From positions 64,501 through 128,500 of the forward strand of contig OX359192.1 in NCBI GenBank assembly GCA_947172415.1: a stretch of DNA of 64,000 bases. The letters run 5' to 3'. Positions 18,101-29,619 of this stretch are shown here, piece after piece. The stretch's first letter is position 1, and every line of letters starts with the position of its first letter. The DNA comes from Chondrosia reniformis. Lineage: Eukaryota; Porifera; Demospongiae; Chondrillida; Chondrillidae. Position numbers and translations under genes: made by a program. The notes below the pieces were generated by a model. The model saw only the letters and a list, made by a program, of their open reading frames with translations. It ran no database searches and was not told the DNA's origin.

Positions 18101-20533
18101 AAGAAATGGATCAGTGGAAATATTTTGTCCTGTGCAACTCTCTGAAAGACCTTCGGAGCACTCACTAAACTAGTCAGTGCTGAGGATAGTGTTGCCGCAA
18201 ATATACCTACGAGTGACATCACCAGATGAGTCATCATACAGACACATACACACACATACAGACACATACAGACACATACAGATACAGACACATACACATA
18301 CAGACACATACAGATACAGACACATACACATACAGATACATACACATACAGATACATACACATACCGATACATACCACAATAGATAATTGGTGCATAAAG
18401 AGATATTGCAGCTACAACTTGAAAGTTGTTCAGAAGTCCATTCTGACAGGTAAGTCGTGAAGTGGAGTTGTCAGTTGCTATTGAAGTAAACTCTGAACTC
18501 CTCAAAGTTGAGCAAATCTCCCTCTGAAACACATTGTAAGAGCGACCCAGGTCGTTGAAGAGGCCGTACGTACTGTTACACTCATTGGGGATGGAGGCCG
18601 GGAACAGAACACTTTGGTAAGTCAGATTTGCAGTGTCACAGAGGGGGATCCGGCTCCCCTCCAGGGCGTCCCTCACCACCACCATGCCACACAGAAGGCT
18701 CACCAGCAGATAGGTGACCCCACAGATGACAATGGCCAATAGGGTGCCCTTGGGTATAGCTTTGGATGGGTTCTAGTGGAGGGAAGGCATTGTGCAATCA
18801 AGTGGAGATGTTGCACAACCATACATAGATGCTTATAGTGACTACCTTCAGGTCTCCTGAAATGTTAGCTCCAGCTAGTATGCCTGTAGCAGCGGGAAAG
18901 AATATCCCAAATATTATAAAAAAGGATTCTATATTTCCAAGAATCTCATTTGAATTATTGCTCTTTCCGTCATCACGAAATGAAGGTCCAAAATTCTCCA
19001 CAATAGTCTCACCTAGTCAAAGGAAGCAAGTGTCAAGGGGGCGTGGCTAGGAGTATCAAGGGGGCATGGCTAGGAGTATCAGGGGGCGTGGCAGGCAGTG
19101 TGGGGATAGAGAGTTGTCATACCAGAAAAGTAAGTGAAGCCATCGTAGCGCAGATAGACCCAGTTTGGAATGAGAACTCCAATTATAAAACTAGCAATTG
19201 ACACAACCATAATAATCAACAGTATTATCTGGACCTATAGCAAACCAAGATAGCATGTGACATCATGTGACATCATGTGACACTCATGTGACTCACGATG
19301 GCTTCCCAATCAAGTCCTATTAAGGTAATTATAAGCAGTACTATAAGAATGAGTGTTCCAATTACTCTAACGTCATTTTCCATGTTGCTAGTGAGAACTC
19401 CATTACTGTCCTACTTGTAGGAAATGGTAATCCCCAATGGGTGTGGCAGGTGGGTGGGGCAAGTGGGTGGGGCAGGTGGGTGGGGCATGGTGACTTACTA
19501 TAATCAGTTCATGACAGGTCTCTGCAAACCCTACCACATACAGAGCTACGGCTACAGCGTTGGCTAACGAGAAAATGATTCCAATGGCTCCTCCTACACA
19601 CACAATGAACCACTGCTGACGAGGCAGTCTCGGTTTAAACAAGCATGGACTTACCAAACTCGGGGCCAAGGCTTCGAGATATGAGGTAGTAAGCTCCGCC
19701 CCCTTTTATTTGTCCATTAGTAGCAATGGCTGACATGGACAAAGTGGTCAATATTGTCACTTTTACAGACAAAAGAACAATGACAGCTGCCAAACCTACA
19801 CATGAAACATTCAATAGAGTACATAAAGGTCACATGACTGTCACATGACCAACTCACCAATCCCAGCTTGACCAGTGATCCAACTCAACCGTAGAAACAG
19901 CATCACTCCCCAAATGTTGAGAACACATCGAATCTGCAGACACAGCAAAGCTATTGCTACCACACACCCACAGTGTTCTATAGGACACTCACTAACACTC
20001 CCACGATCCACCCAAACTTCTTGGCCCGTTTTGGCTTGTCCCTCTTATTCCTTTTGCAACATCTCTTCCAAAATGTACTTCCATAACTGGCCTCACTCAC
20101 ATACTCGTCTTCTCCGTCAATACTCTAACACATAGAGAAGGGCTTAACCGCGCCCACTCAGTCAAGCAAGGGCCAGATCGCTTACAGCTACTGTCTCATA
20201 ATTAAGGCTCTTCCCGCCGGCCATGAGGTCCTTTAGTGATGGTCTCTTCTCAGACCCCTCGTCCCCTGTGCTCCTGTAGTGAGCGGTCTGGGGGGCCGCG
20301 TCCAGAGTGTGGTAACCAAAGGTGTGTTCTCTGACAGTCGAGTCCAGGCCCTCCTCCCCGGGCCCATCTCTCGCGTCTCCAGGATCCACTTGATTCTCGT
20401 CAATGTGCTCAATCTCAAAGCGGACTGCCGCTCTACTCTTAGCAGTCTCGCCAGGTAGATCTGGAGACGGACTCTGAGTTGGGAGGGAGTCCTCACTCTT
20501 TATCAAGTAACTCTTTAATTCGGGAGTAGCCAT
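15182..20533 (-). CDS. Na-K-2Cl / Na-Cl cotransporter, SLC12 family (NKCC type)
   Basis: Plasma-membrane electroneutral cation-chloride cotransporter. The N-terminus starts [10 protein letters not shown] (20533); an upstream in-frame ATG lies at 20554. It carries [10 protein letters not shown], an RFx(V/I) motif of the kind bound by SPAK/OSR1 kinases, and [17 protein letters not shown], which aligns with the NKCC regulatory threonine region. Twelve-helix core pieces are visible on successive exons ([39 protein letters not shown]). The cytosolic C-terminus includes [31 protein letters not shown] and the terminal [12 protein letters not shown]. These favour the NKCC/NCC branch over KCC. The glycosylated loop 7-8 contains several N-x-S/T sites (18430-18700). 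About 18 exons; no disruption seen. Several introns hold minisatellites, including G-rich ones near the 3' end. Confidence 0.9.
15345..15545. repeat. 32-bp minisatellite, last intron of SLC12 gene
   Basis: About six copies of a 32-bp unit built from GTGGGACAGG, AGTGTGGGACAGG and TGCAGAGAG. It merges into the next, related array. Confidence 0.9.
15545..15942. repeat. G-rich GTGGGGCAG / GTGGGGAGAG array
   Basis: About 400 bp of mixed 9-10 bp units (GTGGGGCAG, GTGGGGAGAG, GTGGGGTAG). It is probably derived from the adjacent 32-bp array by loss of part of the unit. A related GTGGGTGGGGCAG tract occurs at about 19440-19490 in another intron of the same gene. The plus strand has many GGGG runs and could form G-quadruplexes. 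Confidence 0.9.
18238..18372. repeat. Microsatellite-like ACATACAGATACA array
   Basis: Irregular tandem ACACATACAGATACAG units in an SLC12 intron. Confidence 0.85.
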
Positions 20534-20656
20534 TTTCTCTTCACGTGGACACAAATATAATTAGACGGATAGCTAAGCTACGAAACCTTACCGGTGTATT
20601 ATTATATTTGATTTACAAGTCAATTAAAGTATAAAAAGCAATATTTATATGATCAT

Positions 20657-23367
20657 TTAATACTGTTTCCGTTTCTTCTTTGCGATCAGTTTGAGCAAGC
20701 TATCTCTGTCACTGCAAAATACACAGAATGTAAATTTTTGCATTATATTAGAGTCACTACATATGGATGGATCAACTACATTGGATTATACAGTCTACAT
20801 ACTACATGTATATATGTGTGCAGTCTCACTTTGGCTTTACTGACTGACTGTCATTAGAGATTTGAGAAGGTGGTGGTCTCTTTGCAGTGTGAGGTGAATT
20901 CTTCAGTTGCCATGGTAACTGTGCATCTGTTGGCTGAAGTATACTCAAAAGTCTTGCAAACAAATCTAATCAGTGGGTGTGGTACTACATATATCAGTGG
21001 GTGTGGTACTACATATATCAGTGGGTGTGGTACTACATATATCAGTGGGTGTGGTACTACATATATCAGTGGGTGTGGTACTACATATATCAGTGGGTAC
21101 GTATGAGTTAATACGTTTGCTAGTGTTGTTGACAAATGTGACAGCTGTGCCGCTAGTGCCAAGTCTAGCACATCTCCCAACCTGTGGGAAATACGACATA
21201 TCATAACAGAATGATAGTAATTTAGAAGATGAGACATTACAGAGCGAACCTGATGAACATACTCATCAACAGAACAAGGAAAGTCAAAGACTATAACTTG
21301 CTGACAAGATGGTAGGTCGATGCCACGTCCCAGTACACCGGTGGACACCAATACACTGTACTTGCCATCCTTGAAATCCTCGAGTATCCTAATTCTTATC
21401 TTCTGTTCCATCTCACCATGAAGTGCCATCGCAGATACCTCACAGCTCTAGAGGTCCCAACACATACCATATATGGTATCACTATTAAGGCCCTTGAGTT
21501 GAGAACTTTATGTACAGCTGAGATACGTTGTGACATACCTTGTTTATGGCTTCTGCCAGTAGTAGTGAGGCCATCCTTGAGGATACAAAGACAATTACTG
21601 GAGGCCTACAGTGAACAAAAATATTCAAATCTGATTGGCTGACTGGCTGAGTGGTTGGCTTGCCAACTTGAAATGTTTCTTGTCTTTTAATAATGTGAAA
21701 AGTCTTTTCTTCTTCACATCTTCCTCTTCCCACAGAATTACATGTTGAATGCCCTCAGCTAGTTGTGAGGGCTGGAGAGGGGAGGAGAGGAGGGGAGGGG
21801 AGGGGAGGAGGGAGGGGAGGGGAGGAGATGATGAGAGGAGAGGAGTGGGAGGCTTGACATGGACAACCTCTTCTGAACTCACAGCTCCAACTGTTATGAA
21901 TAATGGATCACTCATTAGCTCATTGGCCAACTCCACCATTTTAAGAGGAATGGTAGCGGAGAACATTAGAGTGTTTCTTTGAGCCGGCACTGCCTCCAAC
22001 ACTTGTCTCATCTACAGAATGAGGTCACTCACACCAGGACAGATAAATCAGGCAGATAATACTCAGTTACTTGAGTCTCAAATCCCATTTGTAGCAAGCT
22101 ATCCACTTCATCCAGCACAACATACTGAACTCCACTCAAGTCAATCTCAGAAGCTACACACAGTCAACCATGTGTGCCAATGATGCGACCATTTTAAAAA
22201 GGGTCACTAACCATGATTATTTATAATGTCCAATAGCCTTGCTGGAGTGGCAAAGATCATCTAAATCAGGGAGCAGACATACTGGTCACATGATGACCAC
22301 CCTAAATGGATGCAGGCTAACTTGTATCTGCTGCCTCAATCTATAGAGTTGGTTGGCCAAGGGAATTCCCCCTACTATTAGAGCAGTTTTCATGTTTGGT
22401 AAACCGGCCATGAGTTGCTTAGCAACCACTTCTGTCTGGATGCATATTTCTCTAACTGGAGCCACCACAAGAACAACGGGAATATTACTGTTCAGCCACC
22501 AGCTCCTCTCCACCAACGGCAACAGGAAGGAGAGAGCTACAAAGGAAGGAGAGCGCTACATGTATACACACACACAGAAGTGAGGCTGAGACTAAAGCTT
22601 GGTACATCAATGTCTTACTCTTTCCTGAGCCTGTGCTGGCACTGACGAGTACATCCCTGTTATTAAGCACAGCTGGAATCACTTGCTTCTGTACAGGAGT
22701 GGGTCCAGTGATGTGTAATGAATCCTTGAGGTTGTGCAATACTATAGCATATGGAATAGCCATCACTGTAATGGTTACCATGGTAATCCACGCAATTACT
22801 ATGGTAACCAACCCTTTTCACTTGATAAGCAATCTTCAAAGCTTAAAACTGGAGTTGGAACTGAAATACCTTTAACTTTAATATTCAACTAGAAAGGTTT
22901 TGGAAACATGGCTTACAAGTTAATTAGCAAAATGGCCACTTTACCTCATCCCAAATTGTAGTAGTCACTTCTTCAGAATGACCTACCGCAGTGTCCCCAC
23001 CGACCTGACCTACTGCAGTGTCCCTACCGACCTGACCTACTGCAGTGTCCCTACCGACCTGACCTACTGCAGTGTCCCTACCGACCTGACCTACTGCAGT
23101 GTCCCTACCGACCTGACCTACTGCAGTGTCCCTACCGACCTGACCTACTGCAGTGTCCCTACCGACCTGACCCACTGCAGTGTCTCTCTTATGAATCGAT
23201 TTCCATTTACACTCTAAACTACAAACGTCTTCATCTGTTTCATCGCAAATGTATTCTCCATATCGTCCGCAAACCACACATTCTGGATCCCCTGGATCGG
23301 GCCACCTCTGGTAGTGTGCAAACCGTACCACTGGCTCCTCGTCGTCTTTACAATGTTCAGCGGCCAT
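20657..23367 (-). CDS. DDX59: DEAD-box RNA helicase with HIT zinc finger
   Basis: DDX59-type helicase. The start [14 protein letters not shown] (23367) leads to [19 protein letters not shown] and a Cys-rich HIT zinc finger ending in [11 protein letters not shown], the distinctive DDX59 N-terminus. A coding 27-bp repeat follows, then an exon with [13 protein letters not shown]. Helicase motifs: [11 protein letters not shown] (Q motif); ASTGSGK joined to [11 protein letters not shown] (Walker A); APVREIC (Ia, variant); [14 protein letters not shown] (motif II is DEVD, not DEAD); FSATIP (III); [12 protein letters not shown] (V); [10 protein letters not shown] (VI). The C-terminus is [15 protein letters not shown]. 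About ten small exons. The start codon lies 144 bp from the divergent UNC93-like gene. The repeat insertion between finger and helicase is unusual. Confidence 0.92.
20968..21108. repeat. 24-bp minisatellite in DDX59 intron
   Basis: Almost six copies of a 24-bp unit containing CAGTGGGTGTGGTACTACAT. It lies downstream (on the minus strand) of the exon encoding motif VI, so it is likely intronic. Confidence 0.85.
21772..21846. repeat. Purine-rich GGGGAGGA tract in DDX59 intron
   Basis: About 75 bp of G/A only on the plus strand, so pyrimidine-rich in the DDX59 transcript. Confidence 0.8.
22982..23180 (-). repeat. 27-bp coding minisatellite in DDX59
   Basis: Seven to eight copies of a 27-bp unit encode VGRDTAVGQ on the minus strand, in frame with the upstream zinc finger and with [11 protein letters not shown] before the next donor. 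There is no stop in the array. Copies are nearly identical, which suggests recent expansion. Confidence 0.9.
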
Positions 23368-23511
23368 TTTGTTAGGTAAGGGAATCCCCCCTTATCACTC
23401 CCACTCAGTTGATTCATACCAGGAGGTGCTTTGACCACACAATCGCAACTATAGTCGGATGGCCCAGATTGGATCCAGTTATAAGGCAGAAGCGTGCATG
23501 GCTAAAGAACA
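23368..23511. promoter_or_regulatory. Divergent promoter, DDX59 / UNC93-like
   Basis: A 144-bp gap between divergent start codons, with no obvious TATA box. Confidence 0.4.
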
Positions 23512-25560
23512 ATGGGGAGATACGAGGAACGAAGCAAAGGAAGTAATTCCACAGGTGAACATCAAGAAAATAGTGACGCCGAATCTTGCAATAACGAGGG
23601 AAATCTGAATGGCAAGGACGGAAAAATGGACCAAGACGATGGTAAAGGGGCCGGGAGTGATGGTAAAGGGGCCGGGAGTGCTGGTAAAGGGCCCGGGGGC
23701 GATGGTAAAGGGGCCCTGACAATTCACTTGAGAGTGGCCGCCCTCTGTTTGGCCACCTTTCTCCTGTACGCTGGCTATTACTTGATCACGTCTGTGATGA
23801 CGTCTCTAAATGGGAACATTGGATTCATTGCAAGTGCCTGCTTGTGGTTGACCTTTGTACCTTCCAGTCTCTTTGTGAGCCCTATGGTTGTCAAAGTGCT
23901 TGAATGGAAGATATCCATTTTGGTTGCTTTCGTTACCTATCTCACGTTCTTTAGTGCCAACTTCTATCCCTCCTGGTATACCCTGGTACCAGCAGCGGCT
24001 GCCACCGGATTTAATGCCAGTTTCTTTTGGATTGGAGCACTGTCATTTCTCACAATTGCATCTCGAAGAATGAAGGACATTAAGGGTGTCTCATTTGAGC
24101 ACACCCTTAGTCACTATCAAGGAGTATTCTTCTTCTCCTTCTATCTCTCAGCTGTGGTTGGCAGTTTGGTCAGCACTCTGTTTCTTCTCTCCGATCAGCT
24201 CCTTACCGATCGCCCTCACAGCAACACGAGCAACACGTCTTGTGACATTGAGACATCTCCATCTGAGGTATCAACCTGGGCCTACTATGGGTTTGTTGCC
24301 ACGGCAACCTGTACAACTATAGGAGCCACCATCATTGTAGCTATTATTCCACCCATGCCGGGAGAGACAAGCGTGTGCATAACAGCGAAGGCTGTGTCCT
24401 GTGCAAGTGTATTCCAAGAGACAAAGCTGTCAGTAAAGACTTTCCTTAGAATGATTATTAAACCCAAAGTGTTTCTCTCACTGCCAATGAATATTTATGC
24501 TGGATTATTGCAAGGTTTCTTTTTAGGGATATTCTCAAAGGTAGTGTGTCATGTATACTGATATCAGATTTTGTACTCTCCCAGGCACCCCCCCACAGGT
24601 AACCAATTGGTATAGGCTACCCCTGGGGGGGTGCCTGGGAGAATTGTGTATTCTTATGTCACATGTATCATTACAACAACGTATGTGTATATGTAATTTA
24701 CTGTATGAATATGGGACGGAAGGTAAGTGATGCCCTACTGCCCAGGGGTAGGGTTGCATTTGGTTGGTGTTTATGTCTTTCATATTCTATAGTACTACGT
24801 GGCCGAGTGTTTGGGAATTGGTTATGTTGGCATGGCAACCATGGTTTGGGGACTGGGAACTGCTGTATCATCTTATGGCACCTCCCACCTGTCTATATAT
24901 GTTACCCGAAGTGTTCTAGTTGGCATGGTAACCGCAGGTGTAACCAGCCTTTTCTTGTTCCTGTTGCTATGGCTACGTGTACCAAGTTTTCCAGTAGTGT
25001 TTACAGCAGCAATAGTGCTGGGACTGTCACAAGGCACCTTCAAGGCACTGCCAACCAGTATGCTAGGTTCACTAGAAAGTATTCAAATATAACTCTATTA
25101 AATTGTTAGTATGTATTTAATTCAATTTTAGGAAGTATTTAATTTAATTTATGAACAAAGCTAGCTTTACTATTAGGAAGTTAGCAAGAATCAATGTATA
25201 CCTTCAGCATAACATGGAGTTTATAATAATAACAATATAATATGTGTACAAAACTATAGTTTTACTGACCATATAAGGTCAATGGTAGCTCGTCTAAGCC
25301 TGTCCCTTTGCTCTGCAGTCTATTTAGGTGTTGTTGGTAAGGAGAACAAGGAAGTGGTGTACGGACTTGGTAAGGCAGCCTACGGATCTGGAGGAGCCTT
25401 CTTCTTCTTCCTAGCAGCCTACATACCTCTCCAAGGCTCTCTGGCCATTTTGCTCTGCGTGGCACTACTCTACCTGCTCTACCTCAGTGCTGAGCTGGTG
25501 TATGGTCGCACCGGAAGACGTCCACCAGACTGCCAGTACGGAGTGTACGAGATGAACTAG
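23512..25560 (+). CDS. UNC93-like membrane protein (MFS superfamily)
   Basis: Polytopic UNC93 family member. Relatives include UNC93A and the Toll-receptor chaperone UNC93B1; the role here is unknown. Three exons: 23512-24540, about 24793 to 25065-25080, and about 25309-25560. The first about 65 residues are hydrophilic, with Gly/Lys/Asp-rich 7-residue repeats. Membrane segments begin at LRVAALCLATFLLYAGYYLI. FYPSWYTLVPAAAATGFNAS, NIYAGLLQGFFLGIFSK, YYVAECLGIGYVGMATMVWG and VVYGLGKAAYGSGGAF align with the UNC93A core. The C-terminus is short (PPDCQYGVYEMN*). Exon 1 contains a perfect GTTGCCACGGCAAC palindrome at 24295-24308. Intron 1 contains a 66-bp inverted repeat. Confidence 0.85.
23640..23718 (+). 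repeat. 21-bp coding repeat in UNC93-like N-terminus
   Basis: Four copies of a 21-bp unit encode (D/A)GKGAGS-type heptads in the cytosolic N-terminal tail. Confidence 0.85.
24577..24642. repeat. Perfect inverted repeat (hairpin) in UNC93-like intron
   Basis: The left arm TCTCCCAGGCACCCCCCC (24577-24594) is mirrored by the right arm GGGGGGGTGCCTGGGAGA (24625-24642). Weaker pairing extends inward. The loop is AT-rich with CCAATTGG. No flanking target-site duplication is obvious. Confidence 0.85.
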
Positions 25561-25859
25561 GGAGACTATATATTTGAACCTTTGCACTAGAATCAATCAT
25601 CTCTCACAACTTGCACTTATAATATTCTATCATTGCACAAACAGTCATTCACTGCTGCACTGGCTCTTAAAAATGTCGATAACTCTTAAATATATAATAT
25701 TACTGTTATTATTATAAAGGTTCATTTCTATTCTTTACTGAGTAATTTCCTTCAGTTAGCATGATTCTTTACTATTTTTTATAACTCACAGACTGAAACA
25801 TTATATTATAAAGACAATTCCAACAAGCTATACTGTTGATAGACTTTACAAATTTCATA
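25561..25859. other. AT-rich intergenic stretch
   Basis: Downstream of the UNC93-like stop. AT-rich with no gene, RNA or clear repeat until the satellite begins. Confidence 0.5.
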
Positions 25860-28800
25860 AATCTACTTAATGTATACATATGGTGAGAGATATTGCAAAT
25901 TTGAGCTGATATCAAAATTTGCAAAACTCATTGGATACCTATCATACATCTCTGGGAATACTGACATAGATCGTTATATATATCTGTTCATTTGGCAGGG
26001 TTACAGCACTTAATGTACTTGAAACTACTGCTATACAAAGTTAATGTATCGTGGGAGATAGGGCAAATTTAAGTATACTCTTTGGAAACCTTTCATACAT
26101 CACTGTGAATACTGAGATAGAGTTTGAGATCCATATCTCTTCATTTGGTAGGGTTACAGCCATAAATGTACTTGCAATTACTGCTATATGAAGTTAATGT
26201 ATGGTGAGAGATAGGGCAAATTTGAGCTGATATCAAAATTTGCAAAACTCTTTGGAAACCTTTCATACATCTCTGTGAATACTGAGCTAGGGTTTTAGAT
26301 ACATATCCCTTCATTTGGAAGAGTTAGAGCTATAAATGTTTTTGAAATTACTGCTATACAAAGTTAATGAATGGTGAGATATAGGGCAAATTTGAGTAAA
26401 AATGAAATTTTGCAAAACTCATTGGAAACCTTTCATACATCTCTGTGAATGCTGACATGGAGTTTGAGATCTATATCCCTTCATTTGACAAAGTTACAGC
26501 CATAAATGTACTTGAAATTACTGCTATACAAAGTTAATATATGGTGAGAAATAGGGCAAATTTGAGTAGATATGAAAAATTGCAAAACTCATTGGAAACC
26601 TTTCATACATCTCTGTGAATACTGAGCTAGGGTTTTAGATACATATCTCTTCATTTGGCAGAGTAAGAGCTATAAATGTACTTGAAATTACTGCCATACA
26701 AAGTAATGTATTGTAAGAGTATAGGGCAAATTTGACTAAATATGAAATTTTGCAAAACTCATTGGAAACCTTTCATACATCTCTGTGAATGCTGACATGG
26801 AGTTTGAGATCTATATCCCTTCATTTGACAAAGTTACAGCCATAAATGTACTTGAAATTACTGCTATACGAAGTTAATGTATCGTGGGAGATAGGGCAAA
26901 TTTAAGTATATATGAAAATTTGCAAAACTCTTTGGAAACCTTTCATACATCACTGTGAATACTGAGATAGAGTTTGAGATCCATATCTCTTCATTTGGTA
27001 AGGTTACAGCCATAAATGTACTTGCAATTACTGCTATATATATGAAGTTAATGTATGGTGAGAGATAGGGCAAATTTGAGCTGATATCGAAATTTGCAAA
27101 ACTCTTTGGAAACCTTTCATACATCTCTGTGAATACTGAGCTAGGGTTTTAGATACATATCCCTTCATTTGGAAGAGTTAGAGCTATAAATGTTTTTGAA
27201 ATTACTGCTATACAAAGTTAATGAATGGTGAGATATAGGGCAAATTTGAGTAAAAATGAAATTTTGCAAAACTCATTGGAAACCTTTCATACATCTCTGT
27301 GAATGCTGACATGGAGTTTGAGATCTATATCCTTTCATTTGACAAAGTTACAGCCATAAATGTACTTGAAATTACTGCTATACAAAGTTAATATATGGTG
27401 AGAAATAGGGCAAATTTGAGTAGATATTAAAAATTGCAAAACTCATTGGAAACCTTTCATACATCTCTGTGAATACTGAGCTAGGGGTTTAGATACATAT
27501 CTCTAGATCTTTATTTGGCAGGGTAAGAGCTATAAATGTACTTGAAATTACTGCCATACAAAGTAATGTATTGTAAGAGTATAGGGCAAATTTGACTAAA
27601 TATGAAATTTTGCAAAACTCATTGGAAACCTTTCATACATCTCTGTGAATGCTGACATGGAGTTTGAGATCTATATCCCTTCATTTGACAAAGTTACAGC
27701 CATAAATGTACTTGAAATTACTGCTATACGAAGTTAATGTATCGTGGGAGATAGGGCAAATTTAAGTATATATGAAAATTTGCAAAACTCTTTGGAAACC
27801 TTTCATACATCACTGTGAATACTGAGATAGAGTTTGAGATCCATATCTCTTCATTTGGTAGGGTTACAGCCATAAATGTACTTGCAATTACTGCTATATG
27901 AAGTTAATGTATAGTGAGAGATATATAGGGCAAATTTGAGCTGATATCGAAATTTGCAAAACTCTTTGGAAACCTTTCATACATCTCTGTGAATACTTAG
28001 CTAGGGTTTTAGATACATATCCCTTCATTTGGAAGAGTTAGAGCTATAAATGTACTTGAAATTACTGCTATACAAAGTTAATGTATGGTGAGAGATAGGG
28101 CAAATTTGAGCTGATATCAAAATTTGCAAAACTCTTTGGAAACCTTTCATACATCTCTGTGAATACTGAGCTAGGGTTTTAGATACATATCTCTTCATTT
28201 GGAAGAGTTAGAGCTAAAAATGTACTTGAAATTACTGCTATACAAAGTAATGTATGGTAAGAGATATAGGGCAAATTTGAGTAAAAATGAAATTTTGAAA
28301 AACTCATTGGAAACCTTTCATACATCTCTGTGAATGCTGACATGGAGTTTGAGATCTATATCCCTTCATTTGACAAAGTTACAGCCATAAATGTACTTGA
28401 AATTACTGCTATACGAAGTTAATGTATCGTGGGAGATAGGGCAAATTTAAGTATATATGAAAATTTGCAAAACTCTTTGGAAACCTTTCATACATCACTG
28501 TGAATACTGAGATAGAGTTTGAGATCCATATCTCTTCATTTGGTAGGGTTACAGCCATAAATGTACTTGCAATTACTGCTATATGAAGTTAATGTATAGT
28601 GAGAGATAGGGCAAATTTGAGCTGATATCGAAATTTGCAAAACTCTTTGGAAACCTTTCATACATCTCTGTGAATACTTAGCTAGGGTTTTAGATACATA
28701 TCCCTTCATTTGGAAGAGTTAGAGCTATAAATGTACTTGAAATTACTGCTATACAAAGTTAATGTATGGTGAGAGATAGGGCAAATTTGAGCTGATATCA

Positions 28801-29619
28801 AAATTTGCAAAACTCTTTGGAAACCTTTCATACATCTCTGTGAATACTGAGCTAGGGTTTTAGATACATATCTCTTCATTTGGAAGAGTTAGAGCTAAAA
28901 ATGTACTTGAAATTACTGCTATACAAAGTAATGTATGGTAAGAGATATAGGGCAAATTTGAGTAAAAATGAAATTTTGAAAAACTCATTGGAAACCTTTC
29001 ATACATCTCTGTGAATGCTGACATGGAGTTTGAGATCTATATCCCTTCATTTGACAAAGTTACAGCCATAAATGTACTTGAAATTACTGCTATACAAAGT
29101 TAATGTATGGTGAGAGATAGGGCAAATTTGAGCTGATATCAAAATTTGCAAAACTCTTTGGAAACCTTTCATACATCTCTGTGAATACTGAGCTAGGGTT
29201 TTAGATACATATCTCTTCATTTGGAAGAGTTAGAGCTAAAAATGTACTTGAAATTACTGCTATACAAAGTTAATGTATGGTGAGAGATAGGGCAAATTTG
29301 AGCTGATATCAAAATTTGCAAAACTCTTTGGAAACCTTTCATACATCTCTGTGAATACTGAGCTAGGGTTTTAGATACATATCTCTTCATTTGGAAGAGT
29401 TAGAGCTAAAAATGTACTTGAAATTACTGCTATACAAAGTAATGTATTGTAAGAGATATAGGGCAAATTTGAGTAAAAATGAAATTTTGCAAAACTCATT
29501 GGAAACATTTCATACACCTCTGTGAATATGTACACAATGTTTCAGCTTCATATCTCTCCATTTGACAGAGCTACAGCGCTCTAATGTACATTAAATTTCT
29601 ACTATACGACCTTAAATGA
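25860..29619. repeat. 170-bp satellite, block 1 (about 22 monomers)
   Basis: Tandem monomers of about 170 bp; successive TAATGTATGG boxes at 29101 and 29271 are exactly 170 bp apart. Conserved pieces include TTTGCAAAACTC, TTGGAAACCTTTCATACATC and ATAAATGTACTTGAAATTAC. Monomers fall into variants: A has ACATGGAGTTTGAGATC, B has GAGCTAGGGTTTTAGATAC, C has GATAGAGTTTGAGATCC. They recur in fixed order (C-B-A-B'-A twice, then C-B-B-A), which is a higher-order repeat. The last monomer before 29620 is diverged. Open frames inside are repeat artefacts; no gene is supported. Confidence 0.95.

Noticed and set aside
22560-22640. Frame read-through after DDX59 Walker A (GKSKTLMYQ)
   Set aside because: A GTAAGA donor lies within AAAGAGTAAGA. 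Splicing gives the standard GSGKTLSFLLP.
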